From Hymenobacter sp. HSC-4F20 (GTDB lineage: Bacteria > Bacteroidota > Bacteroidia > Cytophagales > Hymenobacteraceae), in NCBI RefSeq assembly GCF_019599275.1, contig NZ_JAHZTD010000002.1, positions 310,001-374,000 on the forward strand: a stretch of 64,000 nucleotides of DNA, given 5' to 3'. The notes beneath the pieces are model-generated. The model was not told the DNA's origin. It worked only from the letters and a program-made list of their open reading frames with translations, and did no database searches. Of this stretch, positions 57,086-64,000 are shown piece by piece (within the stretch, counting starts at the first letter, position 1; each line of letters starts with the position of its first letter). The position numbers and the translations under genes were made by a program.

Positions 57086-57135
57086 AAACAGCCTGCCCAC
57101 CGAAGTGCTTCCGGTGGGCAGGCTGTTTTCAGGGG
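57080..57135. terminator. Bidirectional terminator
   Basis: A long hairpin (CCTGAAAACAGCCTGCCCACC with its complement) around a short loop, between convergent genes. Confidence 0.75.
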
Positions 57136-57145
57136 TGTCTGTGCG

Positions 57146-58045
57146 CTAGTCCGGGGAGCCGGTGCGACCGGGCATGGGCCCGTAATCGGGGTTGCGGGCC
57201 GAGTTGGTACGCTCATCAGAAGCGCCGCCGTAGTTGCGGGCTTCCTCCTGGCTGTTGTAGTCGCCGCGGGCCGGGGAACTGTCGGTCTGGTCGCCGGATT
57301 CAGCCGCGTCGTACTCATCGTTGTAGGAGCCGCCCTTGGAGCCGAAGCCACTCTGCTGGCTGCCTTGGGCGTCGGGCGAGCCGGCAGCCTGGTAGCCGCT
57401 GCGCGAACCGGCTGTGGGCGTGGCATCGGCCTCGTTGGTGCCCTGGCTGGAGTTAGACGGGGCCACTCCGGTTTGCTGCCCCTGGGGCCCGCTCTCAGGA
57501 TGGTTCGGACGGTAATCTTCTCGCTGATTACGCTGCGAGGTATCCGGCAGGCCGCTGCCGGCGTGGGCTCCCCCTAGCGAGGAAGTACCATAATTGTCGG
57601 CGTAACCCGAATCGGAGCCTTTGGGAGCGGCATTATCGTTGGCGAATTCAGCCCCCACAGCCGAGGTGCTGGGAGGGGTAGCCCCCACCGGCTGGGTGCC
57701 ATAGCTGCCGTTGCTACTGTCGGGAAAGCCGGCCGGGCGCTGTTCCCGCTCCCCTATGTAGCCGGTGGTAGGAGCTGGCGTATCGAGCGAGCCGGCATAG
57801 GTAGCCGCGCCGCGGCTTGCCTCGTTGCCGTAGCCGCCCTGCGTAACCCCCTGATTTGACTGCCGACCAAACTCGCCGCGGCTGGCCCCGGCTACCTCGT
57901 TCTGGTCGTGATTAGGGTCGTGGGCGAAGGGCTGCTGGCCGGTGGTGTTGGCGGGGGCTTGCAGCTCGCGGGGCTCGGCGCCGGGCTCCGCGGGGGGGGG
58001 TAAGGGAGAAGAAGTATCGGGGCCGGAGGCGGAAGAATCAGTCAT
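57146..58045 (-). CDS. Disordered Gly/Ser/Asn/Pro-rich protein
   Basis: A 299-aa protein without signal peptide or hydrophobic segment, made almost only of Gly, Ser, Asn, Asp, Pro, Gln, Ala and Thr, with short repeats such as SGSD, GYGN and SQRNQRED. There is no recognised domain. Such hydrophilic proteins are often desiccation- or stress-related, which fits the environmental habits of Hymenobacter, but this is inference. Confidence 0.6.
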   Translation of the reverse strand: MTDSSASGPDTSSPLPPPAEPGAEPRELQAPANTTGQQPFAHDPNHDQNEVAGASRGEFGRQSNQGVTQGGYGNEASRGAATYAGSLDTPAPTTGYIGEREQRPAGFPDSSNGSYGTQPVGATPPSTSAVGAEFANDNAAPKGSDSGYADNYGTSSLGGAHAGSGLPDTSQRNQREDYRPNHPESGPQGQQTGVAPSNSSQGTNEADATPTAGSRSGYQAAGSPDAQGSQQSGFGSKGGSYNDEYDAAESGDQTDSSPARGDYNSQEEARNYGGASDERTNSARNPDYGPMPGRTGSPD

Positions 58046-58118
58046 GACAAAAAAATATAGATGAGCTGGAATCCACTTTCATACGCAGCCATCCGGTCTG
58101 CGTTCCGCCCTTGGGGGT

Positions 58119-58148
58119 TTTGCCAAGTTGGAAAACCATGTAGATTTA
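58119..58148 (+). promoter_or_regulatory. Promoter of the cold-shock gene
   Basis: A TTTG -33 element (58119-58122), an 18-bp spacer and TAGATTTA (58141-58148), one mismatch from TAnnTTTG, lie 39 bp upstream of the cold-shock start. Confidence 0.6.
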
Positions 58149-58186
58149 CCGCCATTCTTTCACCCCACAACCGCTTACACCCTGCT

Positions 58187-58378
58187 ATGAAAACCGGCAA
58201 AGTGAAGTTTTTCAATGAATCAAAAGGCTATGGATTCATTGTACAAGACGAAAATGGACAAGAGATTTTCGTGCATCAGACGGGCCTCGTGCACGAAATA
58301 CGCGAAAATGACCGGGTATCATTCGACGTTATCGACGGCAAGAAAGGTCAGAACGCCGTGAAAGTAGAGCGCATCTAA
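58187..58378 (+). CDS. Cold-shock protein (CspA family)
   Basis: A 63-aa single cold-shock domain starting at ATG 58187. RNA-binding motifs are KGYGFIV (RNP1) and IFVHQTGL (RNP2). It acts as an RNA chaperone. The length is the typical size of CspA proteins. A strong terminator follows. Confidence 0.93.
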   Translation: MKTGKVKFFNESKGYGFIVQDENGQEIFVHQTGLVHEIRENDRVSFDVIDGKKGQNAVKVERI

Positions 58379-58394
58379 TTCCTTCACGCACAAA

Positions 58395-58445
58395 CCCCCA
58401 CACAAAACCCCGGCGGAGTACTCTGCCGGGGTTTTGTGTGGGGGT
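58395..58445 (+). terminator. Terminator of the cold-shock gene
   Basis: CCCCACACAAAACCCCGGC pairs with GCCGGGGTTTTGTGTGGGG around a short loop. Confidence 0.8.
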
Positions 58446-58471
58446 GTATCAGGCCTTGTGTACCAGGCCGG

Positions 58472-58981
58472 CTACTTTGCAGCTGGGTGCCGAGCTACCC
58501 GCACTCCCACGGCCATAATGCCGCGGAGCTGATTCTGGCGCATGTACTGCTCCAGCGTAAGCGTGTAGCGGCCCACCTGGTGAAACTGCTGGTTCGGTAG
58601 GGCCAGAATCTGGTGGTCATAGATGTCGCCGGTGCCGTTGCCTCGGGGCTCGCCGGTTTGCGGATCCAACAGCAGCATTTGGTGCAGCCGCCGCGACACC
58701 AGCTTGCCATCGGGTCCGGTCAGGGTCTGCTTCACGTAGAGATTGTAGTACTCGTAGTCGGCGGCGTTCCGAATGTTGAAGTACACGTCGTAGCGCTGCG
58801 TGGTATCAGCAATATCAAACTCGAAGGTAGGCTTGTCCTGCACGGCCCACACGTAGGGGTCCCCGTCCGGCGACTTGAGGTCGATATTTTTTTCAAATAC
58901 CTGATTCTGGTCGCAGGCAGTCAGTAACCCTATCCCGAGCACGGGAAGCAAACGAAAAAGAAAACGCATAGGCAGGAGCAT
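58472..58981 (-). CDS. gldH: Gliding motility lipoprotein GldH
   Basis: A protein of about 169 aa with a lipobox (GIGLLTAC). ATG 58981 overlaps the upstream stop (TGATG); ATG 58969 would give the same signal. The remainder matches GldH: FEKNIDL, FEFDIADTTQRYDVYFNIRN, YYNLYVKQTLTGPDGK and the C-terminal YTLTLEQYMRQNQLRGIMAVGVRV. GldH is needed for gliding and type IX secretion in Bacteroidota. It is directly downstream of a PSP1-domain gene, an arrangement typical of the phylum. Confidence 0.85.
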   Translation of the reverse strand: MLLPMRFLFRLLPVLGIGLLTACDQNQVFEKNIDLKSPDGDPYVWAVQDKPTFEFDIADTTQRYDVYFNIRNAADYEYYNLYVKQTLTGPDGKLVSRRLHQMLLLDPQTGEPRGNGTGDIYDHQILALPNQQFHQVGRYTLTLEQYMRQNQLRGIMAVGVRVARHPAAK

Positions 58982-60552
58982 CAAGAAGCCGAAGAAGGAG
59001 CCGCCGGCTCGCCACCTCCGCCCCCAGGGCGGCCGGAGCGCCCGCCGCGCCGGTTCGAGCGGCTGCGCCGGGCCTCGCTGGCTTCCGGAGTTTCGCCGGG
59101 GGCAGTGCTGCGCGGAGGACGGCCCTCGCGGGGCGGTCGGCTGGGTTCGCCGCCAGGAGTTGCGGAAGCTGAGTCCTGGGGACGGCTTGCGTCGGAACGC
59201 CTGCCTTCGCCGCGGCCGCGGCCTCGCCGGTTCAGGGGGCGCGCCGCTGCGCCACGGGGGCGGCTGCGCTCCTCACCGGCCGCGGGCCCTTCCCCTTCGG
59301 CAGGTGGGGCGGGCGTTGCTTCGCGCGGGTCAGAAGGAACAGTGGGGCGCGGCGGGTGGTTGCGTGCGGGGCGTGCCGTTGCTACGGGAGTTGGAACGAC
59401 CTCCTCGGAGCCTTTCTCTTTTTTCTTTTTGCCCCGCTTGCTGCGCTTGGACGCCTTTATCTTGTCGTCGAGGCGCTCCAGCGAACCTTCCACAATGGCC
59501 GTTACTTCGGGGGCTTTCTCCTCTTCGCGCACGGGAGCGAGCAGGCTCTCAGGCTTTTCGCCACGCTTATTCAACTCCAGCACCTCACGCACACGCTCCG
59601 TAGGCACCACCACCCAGTTGTTGTCGCCGCGTACGGCAAACCACATCTTCTTCTTAAAGATGTCGGTTTTCTGCAGGGTATAGTCGCCCTTTTCCGTTTG
59701 CAAGGGGCGCTGTACCTGCGGAATGTCCTTAAGAGCGTCGAGGTACGTGTCCAGTTCGTAGTTGAGGCAGCACTTCAGGCGTCCGCACTGGCCCGAGAGC
59801 TTAGCCGGGTTCAGGCTCAGGTTCTGGTAGCGGGCGGCAGTAGTGCTTACGCTCTTAAAGTCGGTGAGCCAGGTAGAGCAGCACAGTTCCCGCCCGCAGG
59901 AGCCAATGCCGCCGAGGCGACCGGCTTCGTGGCGCAGCGAAATCTGGCGCATTTCTACCCGCACCCGAAACTCATCGGCCAGGCGCTTAATCAGGTCGCG
60001 GAAGTCGACCCGATCATCGGCAGAGTAGAAGAAGGTAGCACGGGTACGGTCGGCCTGATACTCCACATCGGAGAGCTTCATTTTCAGCCGCAGTTCATCT
60101 ACTACGGCGCGGGCCTTGAACATAGTGCCGGTTTCCAGGTCGCGCACGGCCTGCCAGCGCTCCACGTCCTGCTCCGTGGCTACCCGCAGAATCGTGCGGA
60201 TATCCTTAGAGTCGAGGGGCACTTTCTTCTTCTTCATTTGCAGGCGTACTAGCTCGCCCTTCAGGGAAACGTGCCCCAAGTGCCAGCCGCTGCCCGCCGA
60301 CTCTACCACTACGGCGTCGCCTGTAATAAGCGGAATACGGGTTTTATTGCGGAAAAAGTCTTTGCGTCCGCCCTTAAAGCGGACTTCTACAAGGTCAAAC
60401 TCTTTAAAGTCGCTGGGCATCTCCAAGTCCTGGAGCCAGTCGAATACGTTGAGGCGGGTACAGCCGCTACTGCAACTGCCTTTGGAGCCGCAGCCCTTGG
60501 CAGATGTAGTGGAGCAGCCCCCGCCGGAGGAGGAGCAGGATGAGCAAGCCAC
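58981..60552 (-). CDS. PSP1-domain protein (RicT-like)
   Basis: A 523-aa protein starting at GTG 60552. The first 32 residues are Cys/Ser/Gly-rich (CSSCSSSGGGC, CGSKGSC, CTRLN). The central part (about 50-300) is the PSP1 domain with FYSADDRVDFRDL and the conserved Cys cluster GSCGRELCCSTWL and GRLKCCLNYE, as in RicT (YaaT). The C-terminal 150 residues are a disordered Arg/Pro/Gly-rich tail. RicT-like proteins act in RNA processing complexes with iron-sulphur clusters. Coupled to gldH by TGATG. Confidence 0.85.
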   Translation of the reverse strand: MACSSCSSSGGGCSTTSAKGCGSKGSCSSGCTRLNVFDWLQDLEMPSDFKEFDLVEVRFKGGRKDFFRNKTRIPLITGDAVVVESAGSGWHLGHVSLKGELVRLQMKKKKVPLDSKDIRTILRVATEQDVERWQAVRDLETGTMFKARAVVDELRLKMKLSDVEYQADRTRATFFYSADDRVDFRDLIKRLADEFRVRVEMRQISLRHEAGRLGGIGSCGRELCCSTWLTDFKSVSTTAARYQNLSLNPAKLSGQCGRLKCCLNYELDTYLDALKDIPQVQRPLQTEKGDYTLQKTDIFKKKMWFAVRGDNNWVVVPTERVREVLELNKRGEKPESLLAPVREEEKAPEVTAIVEGSLERLDDKIKASKRSKRGKKKKEKGSEEVVPTPVATARPARNHPPRPTVPSDPREATPAPPAEGEGPAAGEERSRPRGAAARPLNRRGRGRGEGRRSDASRPQDSASATPGGEPSRPPREGRPPRSTAPGETPEASEARRSRSNRRGGRSGRPGGGGGEPAAPSSAS

Positions 60553-60611
60553 GGCCTGAAAGATCTATATGTACAGCGGAACTAGGCAGTCCGCATAAAA
60601 TCGGTTCTAGA

Positions 60612-60619
60612 CAAAGATA
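60612..60619 (-). promoter_or_regulatory. Candidate -7 box of the PSP1-gldH operon
   Basis: On the minus strand, TATCTTTG matches TAnnTTTG and lies about 60 bp upstream of the GTG start. A -33 element is not clear. Confidence 0.45.
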
Positions 60620-60946
60620 CAGATTTAGAGGTGGCAGCCGGTACAGCGCGCTACGCCGCGAAATAAGTTGCCACTCTACTGCCGACTACTTGAAAGAATA
60701 GTAGTCCTATTTGCCCAAGGCCATTTCAGGGATAAAAGTTTACCCAGCACTGCTAAAAAGCAATTTTCATAGAATATTCATACACAGTAAAAATCCTATT
60801 TAAAGCCCAATATTTTCTTTCTATACCGCTATAAGCAGCGGTTCCCCAGGTATATAATTTTGACAATCATTTACCTGTTGTTTTGAAATATCAATAATGA
60901 AACCCTATGTTTACACCGTTCTTTTACTCATCCACAACCAAAACAC
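60620..60946. other. AT-rich intergenic region before the M57 protease gene
   Basis: About 330 bp of AT-rich sequence. TAATTTTG (60855-60862) matches the -7 consensus on the + strand and may drive the protease gene. No frame or repeat of note. Confidence 0.4.
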
Positions 60947-61750
60947 ATGAAAACACTAAAAGTACTCGCCCCTCTCGCGCTGCTCGCAGCAACGAGCCTG
61001 TCTCTTTCCTCTTGTTCGGAAAAAGCCAATGTTGAAGTAAAGAATGAAGTATCGGAGACGGCCGTCAACCAAATCAAAGCACTGGGCTTTACAGCCGCTG
61101 GCGCTCAGAAAGTAGAAGGTGGCTACCTCGTGGAAGGCGACATTATGCTGACCAACGAAATGCTGGCCAGCGCCCCTGATTACAAGATGCTGCGCGTAGG
61201 CCAAGACGAGCAGTATCGTACCACTAACCTGGTAACGGGCCTGCCCCGCACCATCACGATTCGCGTAGCTAGCACACTGCCCTCGGCCTACGTAACGGCT
61301 ACCGATGAAATGATTCGTCGGTACAACGCGGAGAACCTGCAGCTGCGCTTCTCACGCGTAACCTCGGGTGGTAGCATTGTACTGACTAAGGCTCCCTCGG
61401 GATCTTCGTACCTGGCGTCGGCTGGTTTCCCTTCCGGTGGCAACCCCTACAGCCAAGTATTGGTTAACTCAGACGCCCTGGGCACGAGCTACGCTACTAC
61501 TACCATTGCTTCGGTGTTGGCTCACGAAGTTGGCCACTGCATCGGCTTCCGTCACACCGACTACATGAGCCGTCAGTACAGCTGCGGTGGCTCGGCCGTG
61601 AACGAAGGTGCTAGCACCGTTGGCGCCATCCTCATCCCTGGCACTCCCTCGGGTCCTGATCCGAACTCGTGGATGCTGGCTTGCATCGGCACGGGCCAGA
61701 ACCGTCCGTTCAATACCAACGACCGCACGGCGCTGAACTACCTCTACTAG
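60947..61750 (+). CDS. M57-type zinc metalloprotease lipoprotein
   Basis: A 267-aa protein with a lipobox (SLSLSSC near residue 23), a propeptide-like region and an M57 catalytic domain: HEVGHCIGFRHTD (HExxHxxxxxH) near residue 195 and a following region with Cys residues (YSCGGSAVN, MLACIGTG). M57 proteases of this kind (dual-action HEIGH family) are secreted or cell-bound proteases. The gene ends before a terminator. Confidence 0.85.
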   Translation: MKTLKVLAPLALLAATSLSLSSCSEKANVEVKNEVSETAVNQIKALGFTAAGAQKVEGGYLVEGDIMLTNEMLASAPDYKMLRVGQDEQYRTTNLVTGLPRTITIRVASTLPSAYVTATDEMIRRYNAENLQLRFSRVTSGGSIVLTKAPSGSSYLASAGFPSGGNPYSQVLVNSDALGTSYATTTIASVLAHEVGHCIGFRHTDYMSRQYSCGGSAVNEGASTVGAILIPGTPSGPDPNSWMLACIGTGQNRPFNTNDRTALNYLY

Positions 61751-61770
61751 GCCTCAGCCTAGTGGAAATA

Positions 61771-61805
61771 AAAGCCCCGGCTCCTCAAAGAGCCGGGGCT
61801 TTTTG
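61771..61805 (+). terminator. Terminator of the M57 protease gene
   Basis: AAAGCCCCGGCT pairs with AGCCGGGGCTTT around an 8-base loop, followed by a T run. Confidence 0.85.
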
Positions 61806-62162
61806 TTGCGCCTGCCCCACCCGGGCGCCACGGAAGGGGGCTGCTACTGGAGTAGAACTTGTAGCCGTTGCGCCTCGTGCACTGTTGCATAGCAGTGCGA
61901 TAGAGGCGCAGCCGCCAGCGACCATACACCAAGCTAAAGCGTTGCGCAGCAACTCTCTGACCTTGCTGATTTCCCCTAGCAAAAGGGCTGCAGACTGACC
62001 CTGGCAGATTAGGTGCAGCCTTTGGCTGCTACCGGCAAGCGCGCCGCAGGATCTGGCCAAGTGGCTACTTGTATTGCTACCTATCGGCAAGTGTTCGAGG
62101 AAGTCAGCCACCACCCGGCAGCAGACAACCAGCAGGCACGCTAAGATGGGGGTGGCGCCCCC
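61806..62162. other. Intergenic region without recognised features
   Basis: About 355 bp between the protease terminator and the next gene. Only weak short frames are seen and no RNA or repeat was identified. Confidence 0.4.
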
Positions 62163-64000
62163 TTACAGTATCACAAGGCGGCGAGTTACTTCCGCGCCGC
62201 CTACCGGGCTGATGCGCAACAGGAATGTGCCTTTGCCCAGCGTGTGCGTGTCCTGGGATTGAATAACGCCATTGTCAGTGGTGCGCTCTAGGCGGAGGCG
62301 GCCCGTCAGATCGAATACGCGCAGGTGCAAAGGCTGGTCGCGGGGGCCGACGATGGTGAGCGGTTCGCCGGCGGGCACGGGCACGGGGTACACCAACACC
62401 TCAGCGACGGAGGGCACCAAAAATACTTCCTCTACAGAACTGTACAGCTCCCGGCCGGTGGTCAGCACTAAGCGGACCCGGTATTCGGCCCGCCCTGGCA
62501 CGGCGCTGGCATCCAGAAGAGTCAGGCTGGTGGTGCGCACGGGACTGATGGTTTGTACGGATTGAAAACTACCATCCGGAGCTTTGCGCTCTAGTACCAA
62601 GCGTTGTACTTGATAGGTAGTGCCCAAGATCAGGTCCAGACGCACGGTATCAGTGACCAACTGCCGGGGCAAGAAAGAGCGGACATAGCACCCATAGGCG
62701 GCCTGCGTTACATCAGTCGTGCTGCCCCGCTCCCCTACCCGACCAGCTATGATGGGGGCCACGGCAAAGTAGCGGGTAGCCGCCTCTGCCGCGCTCAGCA
62801 CCAGGGCGGTATCGGAAAGCTGACGGAAAGGCTGCAAGTGAGTGGCACCTAATTGGTATACCTGATAGCCCGTGGCACCGGGCACCCGCGCCCAGGTCAG
62901 CAGTGTTTCCTCCGGGCAGCTGTAGCCTACCTGCAGGGCCAAGGGCCGCGCTACAAAAAACGCGTCGGACTCCACGGGGCCAGTGCTGGTTTGCAGGCGC
63001 AGCTGCGCAACTTCGGTTACGTCGGGGGGGGTCCAGCGAAAACCTTGCTGCGCCAGGTTTACCGAAGCAGCCAGGGCAGTCCAGGCCGATTGGCCCAGAG
63101 CACGGTACTCCAGCCGGGCCGCCGTGGCGGGCCCCGCCCACTGCCACCGCAGCAACGCCGACTCTGCGGCGCGCAGGTTGCGCGCTGCCGTAGGGTGCAC
63201 CCAGCTAAGGCCTGCTTCAAACTCGTAGACCAGGCTGAATGCCTGGGGCCCTTGGCTCACGTTGTATCCGCGTACCCGCAGTTCGTAGGTCCCGGCTGCG
63301 GGTAGGTCGAGGGTAATCTGCTCGGCATTGTCGCGGTGGTTGGCCCGGCGACGAGCGGGTAGCGCGAGGGAATCGAGGTGAGGAAACGCGCTGAGCGTCC
63401 AGGGAAGCCACTGCTGCCCGTCGGCCGGCCGGGTCAATGTCAGGTCGAGGTCATTGATTAGGGTAGTAGCAGCATTGGCGGCGGCCTCGGGGTCAGTCCA
63501 GGCCAGGGTAGCTTTCAGCCGGTGCGTGCCTGCCGGTACGGTAATCCTGAATACTTGCTCCTGTCCCTGAGTGGCGGTACTTTCTATAAACCGGTGTTCC
63601 AGGATGGTTTGCACCGCCCCCAAGGCGTCCGCCTGCCCGTAGCCAGCTACAAAGTCTACGTTAGGCTGGCCGGTATCATCGGCCGCATTAAACAAAGCCG
63701 CCTTAACCAGCGCCACTGGGGGTAGCCTACCCTGCTCGTCGCGGTAAGCCTGTTGCACAAGCAGGCTACTCCCTGACACCAGCGCGGCAGCGTCGGAGGT
63801 ACCGCCGTCACCATAGGCTACCAGCTCCGGTTTAATGCGCCCATCGGCAGCAGGGCCGCGGGAGCTAAGTAAGGCTGTCTGCCCTAGCGCGTCGGTGGCT
63901 CCCACGCTCAGCGTATTCTTGGAGTTTTTAAACTGCCCGGTCAGGTTGGCTACCCCGGCCAAGCCGCTGTAGGGGCCGGCCGGCGCAGGCTGATTGCCCG
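62163..64000 (-). CDS. S8 family serine peptidase with T9SS sorting domain, 3' part
   Basis: The frame is open to the right edge, so the N-terminal part is missing. The visible about 612 residues begin with the end of a subtilisin domain (KNTLSVGATDALGQ, SSRGPAADGRIKPELVAYG, then GTSDAAALVSG with the nucleophile Ser), followed by a P-domain-like segment (FRITVPAGTHRLKATLAW), a fibronectin-type region with Tyr/Gln-rich strands (ATGYQVYQLG) and a C-terminal type IX sorting domain (VLVYPVPVPAGEPLTI, LRVFDLTGRL). Such peptidases are exported by the gliding-linked T9SS and may be cell-surface or secreted. Confidence 0.88.
   Translation of the reverse strand, partial: GNQPAPAGPYSGLAGVANLTGQFKNSKNTLSVGATDALGQTALLSSRGPAADGRIKPELVAYGDGGTSDAAALVSGSSLLVQQAYRDEQGRLPPVALVKAALFNAADDTGQPNVDFVAGYGQADALGAVQTILEHRFIESTATQGQEQVFRITVPAGTHRLKATLAWTDPEAAANAATTLINDLDLTLTRPADGQQWLPWTLSAFPHLDSLALPARRRANHRDNAEQITLDLPAAGTYELRVRGYNVSQGPQAFSLVYEFEAGLSWVHPTAARNLRAAESALLRWQWAGPATAARLEYRALGQSAWTALAASVNLAQQGFRWTPPDVTEVAQLRLQTSTGPVESDAFFVARPLALQVGYSCPEETLLTWARVPGATGYQVYQLGATHLQPFRQLSDTALVLSAAEAATRYFAVAPIIAGRVGERGSTTDVTQAAYGCYVRSFLPRQLVTDTVRLDLILGTTYQVQRLVLERKAPDGSFQSVQTISPVRTTSLTLLDASAVPGRAEYRVRLVLTTGRELYSSVEEVFLVPSVAEVLVYPVPVPAGEPLTIVGPRDQPLHLRVFDLTGRLRLERTTDNGVIQSQDTHTLGKGTFLLRISPVGGAEVTRRLVIL

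Noticed and set aside
59356..60252. A 298-codon frame antisense to the PSP1 gene
   Set aside because: The PSP1 frame has conserved Cys motifs; the antisense is a GC-driven shadow.

Overview
The window looks like a chromosome of a Hymenobacter-like bacterium (Bacteroidota, Cytophagales). The evidence is high GC content, Bacteroidota-type -7 promoter boxes (TAnnTTTG), few Shine-Dalgarno sites, a gliding-motility gene (gldH) next to a PSP1-domain gene, a type IX-secreted S8 peptidase, and a large Bacteroidota alpha-2-macroglobulin. No tRNA, rRNA or CRISPR array was seen.

Layout. (1) 1-11608 is the right part of a prophage-like integrated element running off the left edge. It has a leftward early module: DNA cytosine methyltransferase with a long overlapping second frame, a replication-initiator-like gene carrying five iterons, a DnaQ-type exonuclease, a putative annealing protein, small genes and an excisionase-like gene. 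Rightward genes follow: an S24 repressor, a secreted cargo protein and a tyrosine integrase. No structural phage genes are in view. (2) 11595-39799 is a second integrated element of about 28 kb, bounded by a 14-bp direct repeat (CCTACGTGACCACA), with its own integrase at the right end and arm-type repeats inside both ends. The two elements appear to sit in tandem at one attachment site. (3) 39800-64000 is ordinary chromosome: an MHS-type transporter, gene remnants, a ferredoxin reductase/ferredoxin pair, the alpha-2-macroglobulin, an outer-membrane barrel, DinB, HhH protein, cold-shock protein, gldH, an M57 protease and the 3' part of a T9SS S8 peptidase.

Cargo of element 2. At 13-27 kb is a redox cassette: cupin, three aldo/keto reductases, an AraC-type regulator, a periplasmic molybdenum aldehyde oxidoreductase of the PaoABC type, a carboxymuconolactone decarboxylase-family protein, a flavodoxin lipoprotein, an NTF2-like protein and a PQQ-type sugar dehydrogenase. 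Four copies of a TTTGAA-N15-TTTGAt direct repeat (21-bp period) lie in its intergenic regions; three are followed by a TTTG box at exactly the same 39-bp distance, which points to an AraC-controlled regulon. At 27.5-35.7 kb is a defence-like region: a KAP-family P-loop NTPase, two small unknown genes, an XRE regulator next to a 22-bp perfect palindrome, and a tight three-gene operon of a small membrane protein, a TIR-APAZ-like protein and a short prokaryotic Argonaute (SPARTA type). The element's core module (replication-like protein, helix-turn-helix protein, unknown protein, integrase) lies at 35.8-39.6 kb.

Most notable are the SPARTA-type operon with an additional membrane-protein gene, the >1 kb same-strand dual coding in the methyltransferase gene, the AraC-type regulon signature, and the iterons inside the replication gene. 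All family names come from reading the sequence, without database searches.
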